This document shows, in pieces, positions 24,221-33,764 of a stretch of 64,000 bases of DNA (the first letter of the stretch is position 1; each line of letters starts with the position of its first letter). Under the pieces are notes generated by a model. The model had not been told where the DNA came from. It made no database searches and worked only from the letters and a program-made list of their open reading frames with translations. The position numbers and the translations under genes are program-made. The stretch is from Desulfacinum infernum DSM 9756 (GTDB lineage: Bacteria > Desulfobacterota > Syntrophobacteria > Syntrophobacterales > DSM-9756), in the NCBI RefSeq assembly GCF_900129305.1, contig NZ_FQVB01000004.1, positions 124,001-188,000 on the forward strand, given 5' to 3'.

Positions 24221-25736
24221 GGCGTTGGAGAGCGGTGGAGACGGACGGAGGGGGCCCGGCGGGGGAGCTGCCGGCCGAGGCCGTCGTGGGATACCCGGTG
24301 GGGCCGGAGGTCTGTTCTTCCTTGTGACCTTCGGCCTCATTCTTTTCTTGGGCCGGGCGTTGTTGGCAGCCGAAGACAAGGCGGCGGTGTCCTGGAAGTC
24401 CCACCTGCAGAGGCTGCGCGGCGTCGCGGCGGAGGTGGGCGTCCATGTGGTTCTGCTTCCGGAAGGGAAGACCCTCTTCGAGATGAATTCCCAGAAGCCT
24501 CTGGTGCCGGCGTCCCTGGTCAAGCTTCTCACGAGCTATGCGGCCCTTAAGGAACTGGGCCCTGACTACACCTTTCGAACGGAAGTATGGGCCACGGGAC
24601 GGCCCCGGGAGGGGATTCTTCCCGGAAGTATTTGGATCAAGGGACACGGCGACCCGTATCTTACGCCGGAACGCTTGTGGCTGCTGGCCCAAAAGGTGCG
24701 GGGCCTCGGCGTGCGCCGCATCCTGGGCTCCGTGCACGTGGACAATTCCCAATTCGACCCGCCCTACGAACAGCTGTGCCTGGACGGCCAATGCGAGAGG
24801 ACCCACAATCCGGTCATCAGCGCCACGGCCGTGAACTTCAACACAGTGACCCTGCAGATCACCTCCCGGCCAGGCGGGAAGGGAACGTCCGTGAGGGCCT
24901 TCCCGCCCACGGACTACGCGGCCATTCAACAAAGGTGGCAGAAAAAGCCTTCCCGTAAGGTGATTATTTCCTTGTCGTCATTGGGCGTGGGGGACGACGG
25001 GCGGGAAGTCTTCCAGTTGAGGGGACGTCCTCCTGCGGAGAAGGTACTGCCCGTGGAGCGGCGCCTGAATGTCCAGGACCCGGAAAAATTCGTGGCCTTG
25101 ACCTTTCGCCGCACCCTGGAAGAAGCGGGGGTGCAGGTGACGGGGACGTCCTCACAGGCACTCCCGGTTCCGTCCAAGGCCGTCCTTGTCTGCTCGCTGG
25201 AATCGCCTCCGCTGGGGGACTTGCTTTTCGGTTTGAACCGATACAGCAACAACTTCATGGCGGAAATGATCCTGCGCGTGCTGGGCGGCCATGTCTACGG
25301 ACTGCCGGGAAGCTCCGCAAAGGGATGCCGCGCCGTGGACGATGTCTTGAGAAGGATGGGGGTGTCCCGGTCGGAGGCCGTCCTGGACTCGGGGTCGGGC
25401 CTCACGCGAACGACCCGCGTAAGCCCGCGGGTTTTCAGCCTGGTTCTCAAGGAAGCCTACAACGATTTTTCCGTCGGCCCGGAATTCCTGGCTTCGCTGG
25501 CCCGCCCCGGAGACGACGGAACCCTGCTCCGTCGCCTCCGGGATCTTCCGGACGGCGCCGCGCTCCGCGGCAAGACCGGAACCCTCAAGGACGTGGTGAG
25601 CTTCAGCGGCTATCTCTTTTCCCCCGGCAAGAAAGTCTATGCCGTGACGGTGATTCTCAACGGAGTCCGGGAGATCTGGAAAGCCCGCCGGGAGGTGGAT
25701 CTCTTGCTGCAAAACCTCCCCGCCCTGGCGGGATGA
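24207..25736 (+). CDS. dacB: D-alanyl-D-alanine carboxypeptidase/endopeptidase, PBP4 type
   Basis: This is a periplasmic S13-family low-mass penicillin-binding protein that trims or cleaves peptidoglycan cross-links. It has 509 residues. A signal/anchor segment (GLFFLVTFGLILFLGRALLA, about 36-55) follows a Gly/Arg-rich cytosolic start. The three active-site motifs are SxxK in PASLVKLL, SxN in NRYSNNFMAEM and KTG in RGKTGTL, with the PBP4-type large insert between the first two. The ATG at 24207 lies within the end of aroA, so coupling to the aro genes is likely. Downstream the next gene is convergent. Confidence 0.93.
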   Translation: MGPHKALESGGDGRRGPGGGAAGRGRRGIPGGAGGLFFLVTFGLILFLGRALLAAEDKAAVSWKSHLQRLRGVAAEVGVHVVLLPEGKTLFEMNSQKPLVPASLVKLLTSYAALKELGPDYTFRTEVWATGRPREGILPGSIWIKGHGDPYLTPERLWLLAQKVRGLGVRRILGSVHVDNSQFDPPYEQLCLDGQCERTHNPVISATAVNFNTVTLQITSRPGGKGTSVRAFPPTDYAAIQQRWQKKPSRKVIISLSSLGVGDDGREVFQLRGRPPAEKVLPVERRLNVQDPEKFVALTFRRTLEEAGVQVTGTSSQALPVPSKAVLVCSLESPPLGDLLFGLNRYSNNFMAEMILRVLGGHVYGLPGSSAKGCRAVDDVLRRMGVSRSEAVLDSGSGLTRTTRVSPRVFSLVLKEAYNDFSVGPEFLASLARPGDDGTLLRRLRDLPDGAALRGKTGTLKDVVSFSGYLFSPGKKVYAVTVILNGVREIWKARREVDLLLQNLPALAG

Positions 25737-25756
25737 GCGGGGGGCTCCGCAGCGGT

Positions 25757-26629
25757 TCACATGCCCGCCAGACGCTGCAATACCTTGTACACAGCCGCCA
25801 TGTCCTCGTCCCCCCATCCCATGGCCCGGGCGGCGCTGTAGACCTCCCGGCAGGCGGCCGTGGCCGGAAGTGGGCAGCCGAGCGAGCCCGCTTCGGCCAG
25901 GACCAGATTCAAATCCTTGAAGACCAGATCCACCGGAAAATGCTTGGTGTAGTCGCCTCGGGTGATGGTGTCTCCCTTTAGGGCGAAGAGCGGGGCGGCC
26001 ATGGCTCCGGAGGCGATGGTCTCCAGCATGGCATCCGTTTCCAGGCCGAGCCGCGATCCGAAGACCAGGGCTTCGGCGAAATCCACCATCATGGTTCCCA
26101 ATAGCAGGTTGATCATGAGTTTCATGGCCGTGCCGCCGGGAACCTCCCCGCATCGAACGACCTTCTTGCCCATGGTGAGCAGCAGAGGTTCCATCTCTTG
26201 GACGAGATCCGAAGGCCCTCCTGCAAGCACAACCAGGGTGCCTTGCTCGGCAGGGACCTTGCTCCCCGAGACGGGCGCATCCAGAAACCGCCCTCCGGCG
26301 GAGCGGACCAGATCGTCGGCCCGTTTGGTGGCCTCCAGAGAAACGGTGCTCATGTTGATCACCACGGTGCCGGGCTTCAATCCTTCCAGCAGCCCCTGTT
26401 GGTCCTGGAGGACGCCCAGGAGCTCCTTGGGGCCCGTGACCATGATGATCACCACGTCGCTCTGCCGGGCCAGCTCGGCGGGGGTGTGGGCGGCCGGCAC
26501 CCCCACCCGACGGAAGGGCTCCGTCTTGGATTCCGTCCGATTGTAGACGACCAGTTCGTGGCCGGCCTTCCGGATGTTCTGAGCCATGGGGCTGCCCATG
26601 GTGCCCAAACCGATGAAACCAACGCGCAT
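25757..26629 (-). CDS. Beta-hydroxyacid dehydrogenase (GarR/GLYR/3-HIBADH family)
   Basis: This NAD(P)-dependent reductase family covers tartronate-semialdehyde reductase, 3-hydroxyisobutyrate dehydrogenase and glyoxylate/succinic-semialdehyde reductases. Of its 290 residues, the N-terminal Rossmann motif is VGFIGLGTMGSPMAQNI with NRT after the second strand, which favours NADPH. The substrate motif DAPVSGS is at 118-124 and the catalytic Lys170 is in GTAMKLMINLL. The exact substrate is unresolved. The ATG at 26629 follows GGAGGGTTTCC. It is monocistronic and convergent with dacB. Confidence 0.9.
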   Translation of the reverse strand: MRVGFIGLGTMGSPMAQNIRKAGHELVVYNRTESKTEPFRRVGVPAAHTPAELARQSDVVIIMVTGPKELLGVLQDQQGLLEGLKPGTVVINMSTVSLEATKRADDLVRSAGGRFLDAPVSGSKVPAEQGTLVVLAGGPSDLVQEMEPLLLTMGKKVVRCGEVPGGTAMKLMINLLLGTMMVDFAEALVFGSRLGLETDAMLETIASGAMAAPLFALKGDTITRGDYTKHFPVDLVFKDLNLVLAEAGSLGCPLPATAACREVYSAARAMGWGDEDMAAVYKVLQRLAGM

Positions 26630-26910
26630 GGAAACCCTCCTGCTTTTGTTTTGATCGCAAGCCAGAAAATCGGCAACGCCTTGGCGAAGTCCTCAGGCCA
26701 AAACCTACACGCCCCCGCATCACGTCTCAAGGGCTTTTGATGACATGAAATTATTTGTGATAAATTTCTTGACCGCTGGGCACCCACTCAGCTATCCGTA
26801 GATACGCAGGAACCATCCTCGGGCCGATGTACCTCTTCCCGATCTCTTCTGAAGCCCGCACGGCGCCTGCCGTGCCCTCCAGCGTGTAACCCGAGCAGCA
26901 AGGAGTCCCC

Positions 26911-27663
26911 ATGAGCGCGCAGATGGATCCCAAGCCTTTTGAGGAATGGAGTGAAGCGGAGCTGATTCAATGGATCATGGATGGATTGCGTTGCACGATC
27001 GTCCACTACGGCTGTTGGTTCCGGGAGGTGGAGCACCAGCTCGGCTTGGAACGGACGTTGCCCATCGAGGCGGATGCCGGGGATGCGGCCTTCGCCATCC
27101 TGCTGAAACGCCTTTCCAAGGTGTTGGGGTTCGAGCTGGAAGACGGAGTGCCGAAAGCTCTCAAGGGCATGGGCAAGGACCGGCTTCGCGAGCTGACAAC
27201 TGCCGTGGCCACCAACTGGCTGGCCACGGACGGTGTGTGGTTCCAGGCGGTGGAAAGGACCTACGGGATGGATGCGGCCAAGCGGTGTAACGACACGTGC
27301 TGGTCGCGGTTTTCGCCCTACGAGGCCTACCGCATCAAAAGGCTCTTGGGGCTTCCCGAAAAAGCAGGCTTGGCTGGCCTGAAGGCGGCTCTCGGCTACC
27401 GGCTCTACGCCAGGATCAACGAACAGGCGGTGGAAACGCTTGATGAGCACACCCTGATCTTCCGCATGGTGGACTGCCGGGTGCAAAGTGCAAGGAAACG
27501 TAAGGGGCTGCCGGACTACCCGTGCAAGTCCGCAGGAATGGTGGAATACCCGTTTTTCGCTCAAGCCATCGACCCGAGAATCGAAACCGAATGCATCGGG
27601 TGTCCCCCGGACGCCCATCCGGAAGAGTGGTGGTGCGCCTGGAAGTTCACGCTCAAGCCCTGA
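26911..27663 (+). CDS. DUF6125-like protein with conserved C-terminal cysteines
   Basis: This is a 250-residue cytosolic protein without signal or membrane segments. The first ~200 residues are helical (EWSEAELIQWIMDGLRCTIVHYG...). The C-terminal part carries MVDCRVQSARKRKGLPDYPC and then ECIGCPPD...EWWCAW, a Cys-rich block found in a predicted cytosolic family (DUF6125-like, from memory) of anaerobes, possibly binding a metal or ligand as V4R-type domains do. Function is unknown. AGCAAGGAGTCCCC precedes the ATG. It appears to be transcribed alone. Confidence 0.75.
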   Translation: MSAQMDPKPFEEWSEAELIQWIMDGLRCTIVHYGCWFREVEHQLGLERTLPIEADAGDAAFAILLKRLSKVLGFELEDGVPKALKGMGKDRLRELTTAVATNWLATDGVWFQAVERTYGMDAAKRCNDTCWSRFSPYEAYRIKRLLGLPEKAGLAGLKAALGYRLYARINEQAVETLDEHTLIFRMVDCRVQSARKRKGLPDYPCKSAGMVEYPFFAQAIDPRIETECIGCPPDAHPEEWWCAWKFTLKP

Positions 27664-27742
27664 CGGGGTCCAGGGGGGCAGCCCCAGATTTCCGGCGCAG
27701 GAGCGGAGGGGCGAGTTTCTGCGTTCCACTCGAAGGGCCTTG

Positions 27743-27770
27743 TGGGGGCGAATGTTCGTTCGCCCCTGCG
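27743..27770. repeat. Dispersed palindrome, family A, copy 3 (diverged)
   Basis: GGGGGCGAATGTTCGTTCGCCCCTG keeps the GGGGCGAA...TTCGCCCC core, but the outer arms are degenerate. Confidence 0.65.
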
Positions 27771-27880
27771 GTTTCCTGCTCTTCCGGGCTTGGCCTTGTT
27801 CTTAACGCTCATGGCTCCCCGTGCGCCGCCCCGCCTAAGTGAAACAACCTGCGCCGAGGTGCTGCCCGCGCTGTGGGAGC

Positions 27881-27964
27881 TGCGCGAAGCGCGATGAACC
27901 GGGAGCGGCCGTGTCGCCGTGGAACGGCCCGCCACCCGTTTGGCGGCTTCCGCCGCTCCCGCAG
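27881..27964. repeat. Long inverted repeat (family G), copy 1
   Basis: It begins CTGTGGGAGCTGCGCGAAGC and ends GGCGGCTTCCGCCGCTCCCG, so the ends can fold back (GGGAGC with GCTCCC). A similar unit with the same ends is at 55914-56003. It resembles the GTGGGAGCGGC-type REP sequences of other proteobacteria. Confidence 0.6.
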
Positions 27965-28294
27965 ACCGTTCCTGCTCCACCACCGCCCTTTCTGTTCCCC
28001 GGCCGTCCCCCTTAAAATGAGATGCCACAAACTGCCGTGCCGTTGGATGCGCCGGAAGAGGACCGTCAACAAACCCGACTGTTGCATGGGCGACACAGTC
28101 TGGGATTGGGATGTGTCTTTTCCGGCACACAGTCCAAAGGACGAAAAGGGCAGCCTTGCGGTAGCGTGAAGGTCTTCCCAAGGGAAATGTGTAAGGAGAT
28201 CCAGCACTAAGACAAGACGCGTCCCCAAAGGTCAAAACTCTCCAATGGTGGTATGATCTTTGCCATTTCATGGGCCCCGAGGAGGAAAGAGACC

Positions 28295-29242
28295 TTGCAC
28301 TACGACCTGTTCAACCAGCACACGATTCGAGCGGAAGTGGAATTCGGCGGGACGGGGCTCCATTCGGGGGCTCGGGTGAATGTGAGGCTCCGTCCCGCGC
28401 CTCCCCATCACGGGATCGTCTTCTACCGGGTGGACCTGCCCGGGCACCCCGCCATTGCGGCCCGCTACGACAACGTGGTGGACACATCCCTGGCGACGGT
28501 GCTTGGAGCCAGCGGGGTCCGCGTGGGAACCGTGGAGCACTTCATGGCGGCGGTCCGGGTGGCGGGCATCGACAACCTGAGCGTGGAAATCGACGGGCCG
28601 GAAATGCCGGTCATGGACGGCAGCGCCGTGCCCTTCCTGGAGGTTCTCGGCCGGGCCGGGCTGGAACGCCAGGATGCCTACCGGACGTGCCTGAGGGTGG
28701 AATCCGCCTTCACGGTCACTCAAGGGGATGCCTACGTGAAGGTTCGCCCCGCCGATGTGTTGCAAATAGACTACACCATCGATTTCCCCCATCCGCTGGT
28801 CGGGCGACAGAGTTATTCCTGGAGCCTGGACGTGGGTTCCTTTCGCCGTGAATTGGCGTCGGCCAGGACCTTCGGCTTTCTGAGGGAAGTGGAATACCTT
28901 CAAAGCAAGGGGTTGGCTCTCGGCGGGTCGCTGGACAATGCGGTGGTCTTCGACGATCACGGCGTGGTCAATCACGAGGGGCTCCGTTTTCCCGACGAAT
29001 GCGTACGCCACAAGGTGTTGGATTTTTTGGGGGACATGGCCCTCTGCCCCTTTCCCATCTTCGGGCGTTTCGAAGCTTACAAGGCCGGCCATGCCCTGCA
29101 CAACCGCGTGCTGAGGGAAATGTTCCAGCGGCCGGGGCATGCGCAATTCATCCAAGCGGCCACCATGGTTCCCCAAAACCTCATGCGCCAACCCGTTCCC
29201 ACCCTCTACTGGAAGCCGTTGGCAGTGGCCGGAAACGGGTGA
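28295..29242 (+). CDS. lpxC: UDP-3-O-acyl-N-acetylglucosamine deacetylase
   Basis: This is the zinc enzyme of the committed lipid A step. Its 315 residues include GTGLHSGARVNV at the N-terminus. Zn ligands are His82 (TVEHFMAA) and His239/Asp243 (RHKVLDFLGD), with the catalytic His266 in AGHALHN. The preferred start is TTG at 28295, preceded by GAGGAGGAAAG; an ATG at 28253 is in frame but lacks a ribosome site and adds residues unlike the family. Presence implies a lipopolysaccharide-type outer membrane. Confidence 0.95.
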   Translation: MHYDLFNQHTIRAEVEFGGTGLHSGARVNVRLRPAPPHHGIVFYRVDLPGHPAIAARYDNVVDTSLATVLGASGVRVGTVEHFMAAVRVAGIDNLSVEIDGPEMPVMDGSAVPFLEVLGRAGLERQDAYRTCLRVESAFTVTQGDAYVKVRPADVLQIDYTIDFPHPLVGRQSYSWSLDVGSFRRELASARTFGFLREVEYLQSKGLALGGSLDNAVVFDDHGVVNHEGLRFPDECVRHKVLDFLGDMALCPFPIFGRFEAYKAGHALHNRVLREMFQRPGHAQFIQAATMVPQNLMRQPVPTLYWKPLAVAGNG

Positions 29243-29296
29243 TCGCCGGGCCCTGCTGGAGGGACCCGAATCGCTCCGCCCCTCGGGCGGTTGGTC

Positions 29297-29325
29297 TTGT
29301 CAACGCCGGGCGCGTCCGCTAAGAT
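29297..29325 (+). promoter_or_regulatory. Putative promoter of the DUF4390-ntrY-ntrX operon
   Basis: TTGTCA (29297-29302) and TAAGAT (29320-29325) are separated by 17 bp, 40 bp before the DUF4390 start and after the lpxC end. Five and four of six bases respectively match the sigma70 consensus. Confidence 0.5.
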
Positions 29326-29364
29326 CTGGGCTCTTGAGAACCCCAAATCGCAGAGCACAGGCGG

Positions 29365-29937
29365 ATGCGTCAGGCGTTTTTTTTTGCCGCACTCTTTACG
29401 GCCATCTTCTGCACGGCGCCGGTAGGCACGGAAGCGCTGGCGCGGAACAAGGCGGATATCGCCGATCTAGCCGTCTACCCCGACCCGCCCAACCTGAAAG
29501 TCCGCTTTCGAATCGACAATTGCTTCAATGACGAAATGATGGAAGCCATCAAGAGCGGGGTGCCCGCCGTCTTCCGCATCCTGGTGGTCCTGGAAAAGGA
29601 AGGGTTGCCCCTGCTCCGGGACCGCCTGGTGGATGTGTCCTTCGAACACAGCATCCGATACGACACCTTGCACGGCCAATACCATGTGAAGCTGACGGAG
29701 CACCCCAGCACCACGCTGACCACGAAGGATTTCGAGAAGGCCAAGAAGTGGATGAGCGAGGTGGAGGACGTACCCGTCATTCCCTTGTGGCGCCTTCCCA
29801 AGGGCCAGGAATATCAGGTGCGGGTCAAGGCGGAACTGTCCAAGGTGCAGCTGCCCTTTTTCCTTCGTTACGTCTTCTTCTTTGTCTCCTTGTGGGACTT
29901 CGAAACGGACTGGGCACAGGCGTCCTTTGTGCACTGA
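29365..29937 (+). CDS. DUF4390 family exported protein upstream of ntrY
   Basis: This 190-residue protein has an N-terminal signal peptide (FFFAALFTAIFCTAPVGTEALA). The rest is an all-beta-looking domain: NLKVRFRIDNCFNDEMMEAI, SGVPAVFRILVVLEKEG, and a C-terminal hydrophobic RYVFFFVSLWDFETDWAQASF typical of DUF4390. Proteins of this family commonly precede NtrY-type sensor kinases, as here (10-bp gap), so a periplasmic input or accessory role is plausible but unproven. The start is the ATG at 29365. Confidence 0.85.
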   Translation: MRQAFFFAALFTAIFCTAPVGTEALARNKADIADLAVYPDPPNLKVRFRIDNCFNDEMMEAIKSGVPAVFRILVVLEKEGLPLLRDRLVDVSFEHSIRYDTLHGQYHVKLTEHPSTTLTTKDFEKAKKWMSEVEDVPVIPLWRLPKGQEYQVRVKAELSKVQLPFFLRYVFFFVSLWDFETDWAQASFVH

Positions 29938-29946
29938 GTCGAGGCC

Positions 29947-32175
29947 ATGAATTATCCCAATCCGGCATTGATGAGACGACGCCGTCGGCGGGAGCGGATC
30001 CTGCTGATCGTCATTTTGAGCCTGGTGGTTCTTTTCGGGTTCCTGGAAGGATGGTTTTTCCAGTACAGGGCGGAACTTCCCGTTTTCGGAAACATTCTGC
30101 TCTTCGCCCTCATCAATCTGAACGTCCTCCTTCTGCTGTTGTTGATCTACCTGGTTCTGCGAAACGTGGTGAAGCTGGTCTTCGAGCGGCGCCAGCGGAT
30201 CCTGGGTCACAAGCTGCGAACGCGTTTGACTCTGGCCTTTGTGGGCTTGACTCTCATCCCCACGCTTCCCCTGTTCGGACTGGCGACCCAGTTCATTTCC
30301 TTCAGCCTGGAGTATTGGTTCAGCAACCAGGTGGAACAATCCCTGGAGCAAAGCGTGCTTCTGGGAAAGGACTACCTGCGCCAGGTTCGCGAGGACCTCC
30401 TGGTGGACGCCCAGTTGGTCCAGTGGGAGCTCTTCCCGGGCGGGGTTAAGCCCGAGACGCCGGCCGAGAGCGGGCGGGAAGTTCCCCGGGCCTTCTGGGA
30501 ACGCTACCATGTGCAGGGGGTCTTCGTTGCGGACGCGCAGGGCACCCTTCTTTGGGAGGCCTGGAAGGATCCAGCCCAGAAGCTGGACGCTTTGGTGCTT
30601 GCCGAGCTTGTTCGGGAATGGGCCCTTTCCGACGAGACCGTGGACTACTTTCCGCTGGTTCCCACCAAGGGGCGGATGGAGGCCATGGTCGCCTTTCGGG
30701 CCGTGGTGGAGGGGGCCCCTGGAGAGACGGCAGGCGTCTATCTGGGTCTGGTGCGCACCCTTCCCGGCGCCATGGCTTCCCGACTGGACGCGGTGGTGCA
30801 GGGCTATGAAAACTACAGCCAACTGAAGCTGCTCAAGGCGCCTCTCAAGACCAGTCACCTCATCACCTTTTCCATCGCCACGCTGCTGGTGCTTTTTGCC
30901 GCCGTCTGGTTCGGCCTCTATTTGGCGCGGGACATCACGGGCCCCATCCAGGGGCTGCTCATGGCCACGGAGAGGGTGGCCGAAGGGGATCTGGACGTTT
31001 CGCTCGACTGGGAGCGGGACGATGAGATCGGCACCCTGCTGGCTTCCTTCAACCGGATGGTACGAGACCTGCGGCAGAACCGGGAGCAGTTGACTCTGGC
31101 CAACGAGGCTCTGCAGGAGAGCAATCGGGAACTGGAAGAACGGCGCCGGTACATGGAGATCGTGCTCCGAAACATCGGGGCTGGCGTGGTGAGCGTGGAT
31201 GTCCACGGAACCATCCGAACCATGAACAAGGCGGCCGAGGAGATGCTGGGCCTGCAGGCGGAAAAGGTCATCGGCAGAAGCTATGCCGAATTTCTGCAGG
31301 CGGACCACATGGAGGTGGTCAAGGCCTTTCGGGATATGTACCAGGTGGGGCGCCAGCCCACGCTGGAGCGCCACGTGCAGGTGATGGTGGGCAACCGGCC
31401 CATGGCGCTTCTCATCAAGGTGAGCCTGCTCCGGGACGAAGACGGGCGGGACGTGGGCGTGGTGGTCGTCTTGGACGACCTGAGCGAACTCCAGAAGGCT
31501 CAGCGCATGGCCGCGTGGCGGGAAGTGGCCCGGCGGATCGCCCACGAAATCAAGAACCCCCTCACCCCCATCAAGCTTTCCGCCCAAAGAATCCGAAGGA
31601 AATATGCCGAGTGGGTGGACGAGGCGGGGAGTGTGCTGGGCGAATGCACCGAGACCATCATCCAGCAGGTGGACCACATGAAGCGGCTGGTAGATGAATT
31701 TTCCAGCTTCGCCCGCATGCCGGACGCCAACCCGGCGCCGTGCGACCTGCCGGCCCTGGTGGAGGAGGTGGTGGGCCTTTATCGCCAGTCCTATCCGGCC
31801 ATTCGCTTTTCCGTGCATCGGGATCCGGTATTCCCCCTGCTACGCCTGGACCGGGACCAGTTTCGGCAGGTTCTGAACAACCTTCTGGAAAACGCCGTGC
31901 AGGCGCTGGACGGGGGCGATGGGCGCATCGACGTGCGCCTCTACTACGATTCGATCTTACGGATCGCCCGGCTGGAGTGCGCCGACACCGGGCCCGGCTT
32001 GCCGCCGGAAGCGCGGCTTCGCATGTTCGAGCCCTACTATTCCACCAAGGAAAAGGGAAGCGGGTTGGGCCTGGCCATCGTGTCCAAGATCATTACCGAT
32101 CACAACGGCTTTGTGCGTGTCCGGGACAACGAGCCCCACGGAACGGTCATCGTGGTGGAGCTTCCCGGCGCATGA
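29947..32175 (+). CDS. ntrY: Two-component sensor histidine kinase NtrY
   Basis: This 742-residue membrane sensor of the NtrY/NtrX system is linked in other bacteria to nitrogen, redox or envelope control. Membrane helices lie near 17-37, 46-73 and 95-120, then a periplasmic domain and a fourth helix near 305-325. HAMP (~325-380), a coiled linker, PAS (~395-510), HisKA with His533 (RRIAHEIKNPLTPIKLS), and HATPase with NNLLENAVQAL, DTGPGLP and GSGLGLAIVSKI follow. All catalytic boxes are intact. It ends 19 bp before ntrX. Confidence 0.95.
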   Translation: MNYPNPALMRRRRRRERILLIVILSLVVLFGFLEGWFFQYRAELPVFGNILLFALINLNVLLLLLLIYLVLRNVVKLVFERRQRILGHKLRTRLTLAFVGLTLIPTLPLFGLATQFISFSLEYWFSNQVEQSLEQSVLLGKDYLRQVREDLLVDAQLVQWELFPGGVKPETPAESGREVPRAFWERYHVQGVFVADAQGTLLWEAWKDPAQKLDALVLAELVREWALSDETVDYFPLVPTKGRMEAMVAFRAVVEGAPGETAGVYLGLVRTLPGAMASRLDAVVQGYENYSQLKLLKAPLKTSHLITFSIATLLVLFAAVWFGLYLARDITGPIQGLLMATERVAEGDLDVSLDWERDDEIGTLLASFNRMVRDLRQNREQLTLANEALQESNRELEERRRYMEIVLRNIGAGVVSVDVHGTIRTMNKAAEEMLGLQAEKVIGRSYAEFLQADHMEVVKAFRDMYQVGRQPTLERHVQVMVGNRPMALLIKVSLLRDEDGRDVGVVVVLDDLSELQKAQRMAAWREVARRIAHEIKNPLTPIKLSAQRIRRKYAEWVDEAGSVLGECTETIIQQVDHMKRLVDEFSSFARMPDANPAPCDLPALVEEVVGLYRQSYPAIRFSVHRDPVFPLLRLDRDQFRQVLNNLLENAVQALDGGDGRIDVRLYYDSILRIARLECADTGPGLPPEARLRMFEPYYSTKEKGSGLGLAIVSKIITDHNGFVRVRDNEPHGTVIVVELPGA

Positions 32176-32194
32176 AAGAAAGGCTGCTGGAAAG

Positions 32195-33586
32195 ATGGCG
32201 GAAAAGATTCTGGTGGTGGACGACGAGCCGAGCATCCTGCAGTCGCTCAAGGGCGTGCTGGAAGACGAAGGTTACGAGACGGTCCTCGCCGGGTCAGGGG
32301 AAGCCGCCCTGGAGGAGATCGTTCGGGACCCGCCCGATTTGGTCCTCCTGGATATCTGGCTTCCCGGCATGGACGGCATGGAGGTGTTGGAGCGGATCAA
32401 GAAGACCCATCCCAGTCTCCCGGTGATCATCATATCCGGGCACGGGACCATCGAAACGGCGGTTCGAGCCACCCGGACGGGGGCCTTCGATTTTGTGGAA
32501 AAGCCCCTCTCGGTGGAACGGATCCTGGTGTCCGTTCAGAACGCCCTGCAGGTGTCCCGGCTGGAGGCCGACAACCTGCTTTGGCGCGAGAAGGCGGAAC
32601 GCCGGCACCGCCTCACGGGCGATAGCCCCGCCATCACCCAGCTTCGGGAGCAGATCCGCCGGGCGGCGCCCAGCAACGCCACCGTGCTGGTGACCGGGGA
32701 AAACGGCACCGGAAAGGAACTGGTGGCCCGCTCCATCCACTTTTTCAGCCCGCGAAGGAACCGGCCTCTCATTGAAGTGAACTGTGCGGCCATCCCGGAA
32801 GAGCTCATCGAAAGCGAACTGTTCGGGCATGAAAAGGGGGCGTTTACCGGCGCCCAGGAACGGCGGCGGGGCAAGTTCGACCTGGCGGACGGCGGGACGC
32901 TCTTCCTGGATGAGATCGGGGACATGAGCCTCAAAACGCAGGCCAAGATCCTTCGCATCATTCAGGAACAGAGCTTCGAGCGGGTGGGAGGATCCAAGAC
33001 GATCCGTGTGGACGTGCGGATCGTGGCGGCCACCAACAAGGACCTCCAGGCGGAAATCGAGGCGGGCCGTTTTCGCCAGGACCTCTTCTTCCGCCTCAAT
33101 GTGATCCCGCTGCACGTGCCCCCCTTGCGGGATCGGCTGGAGGACATCCCGCTTCTGGTGGACGATTTTCTCCAGGAACTTTCCCAGGAGAGCACCCTGG
33201 GCCGAAAGGAGATCGATCCGGAGGTCCTGGACCTTCTGAAGCGCTACGACTGGCCGGGCAATGTGAGGGAACTGAAGAACTTCGTGGAACGACTGGTCAT
33301 CATGACGCCGGGAAGAATCATCCGGCGAGGCGACCTGCCGCCCGATTTCGTCCGCCAGCTGGGCCGGGCGCCGGCCGGGGAGGACCCCTTTCGGTACCCG
33401 ACCCTCAAGGAGGCCCGTTTCTATTTTGAGCGTGAATACCTACTGAGAAAGCTCGAGGAAAACGACTGGAACGTTTCTCTCACGGCTCAGAACGTGGGCC
33501 TGGAACGGAGCCACCTGCACCGAAAGATGAAGGTTTTGGGGATCCGGCCCAACAACGGGGCCGCGGCGGCCGAAGGAAATGCATGA
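32195..33586 (+). CDS. ntrX: Sigma-54-dependent response regulator NtrX
   Basis: This 463-residue transcription activator is the partner of NtrY. The receiver domain (1-120) has acidic DDE, phospho-acceptor Asp53 (LLDIWLPG) and Lys in EKPLS. The AAA+ domain (~145-380) has Walker A GENGTGKE, the sigma-54 contact loop GAFTGA and Walker B GGTLFLDEIGDM, so it should activate sigma-54 promoters. The C-terminal Fis-like HTH is NVSLTAQNVGLERSHLHRKM. The ATG at 32195 is the start expected from homology; the frame is open far upstream inside ntrY. Confidence 0.95.
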   Translation: MAEKILVVDDEPSILQSLKGVLEDEGYETVLAGSGEAALEEIVRDPPDLVLLDIWLPGMDGMEVLERIKKTHPSLPVIIISGHGTIETAVRATRTGAFDFVEKPLSVERILVSVQNALQVSRLEADNLLWREKAERRHRLTGDSPAITQLREQIRRAAPSNATVLVTGENGTGKELVARSIHFFSPRRNRPLIEVNCAAIPEELIESELFGHEKGAFTGAQERRRGKFDLADGGTLFLDEIGDMSLKTQAKILRIIQEQSFERVGGSKTIRVDVRIVAATNKDLQAEIEAGRFRQDLFFRLNVIPLHVPPLRDRLEDIPLLVDDFLQELSQESTLGRKEIDPEVLDLLKRYDWPGNVRELKNFVERLVIMTPGRIIRRGDLPPDFVRQLGRAPAGEDPFRYPTLKEARFYFEREYLLRKLEENDWNVSLTAQNVGLERSHLHRKMKVLGIRPNNGAAAAEGNA

Positions 33587-33722
33587 GGTGCGGCCATGAA
33601 ACGCCCGGTTCCGATAAAGACCGACGGGCGCCAGTTCATGGCGGGCGCTTGAAGCACCGGCGCCCGAAGGAATCGGGCTCACAAGCCGTCTCGCCTTTTT
33701 GTTGTGCGAGCCGGTGCAAGCC

Positions 33723-33751
33723 TTGACAGCCCCAGGCTTTGGTGCTAAGTA
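33723..33751 (+). promoter_or_regulatory. Putative promoter of tRNA-Pro
   Basis: TTGACA (33723-33728) and TAAGTA (33746-33751) with 17-bp spacing end 13 bp before the tRNA. Confidence 0.6.
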
Positions 33752-33764
33752 CTGCCAACGCTGT

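Larger units (their letters stand above)
27664..28294. other. 630-bp repeat-rich intergenic region before lpxC
   Basis: No plausible gene was found. It holds the family A palindrome copy at 27743-27770, a CTCATGG...CGCCGCCCCGCC segment (27808-27835) related to 18490 and 55856, and a long inverted repeat at 27881-27964. The rest, 27965-28275, shows only the SD sequence of lpxC. Confidence 0.6.

Noticed and set aside
29467-31818. 783-codon minus-strand open frame opposite DUF4390 and ntrY
   Set aside because: Antisense shadow of ntrY with His/Gln/Leu-rich sequence and no family motifs; the plus-strand genes are certain.
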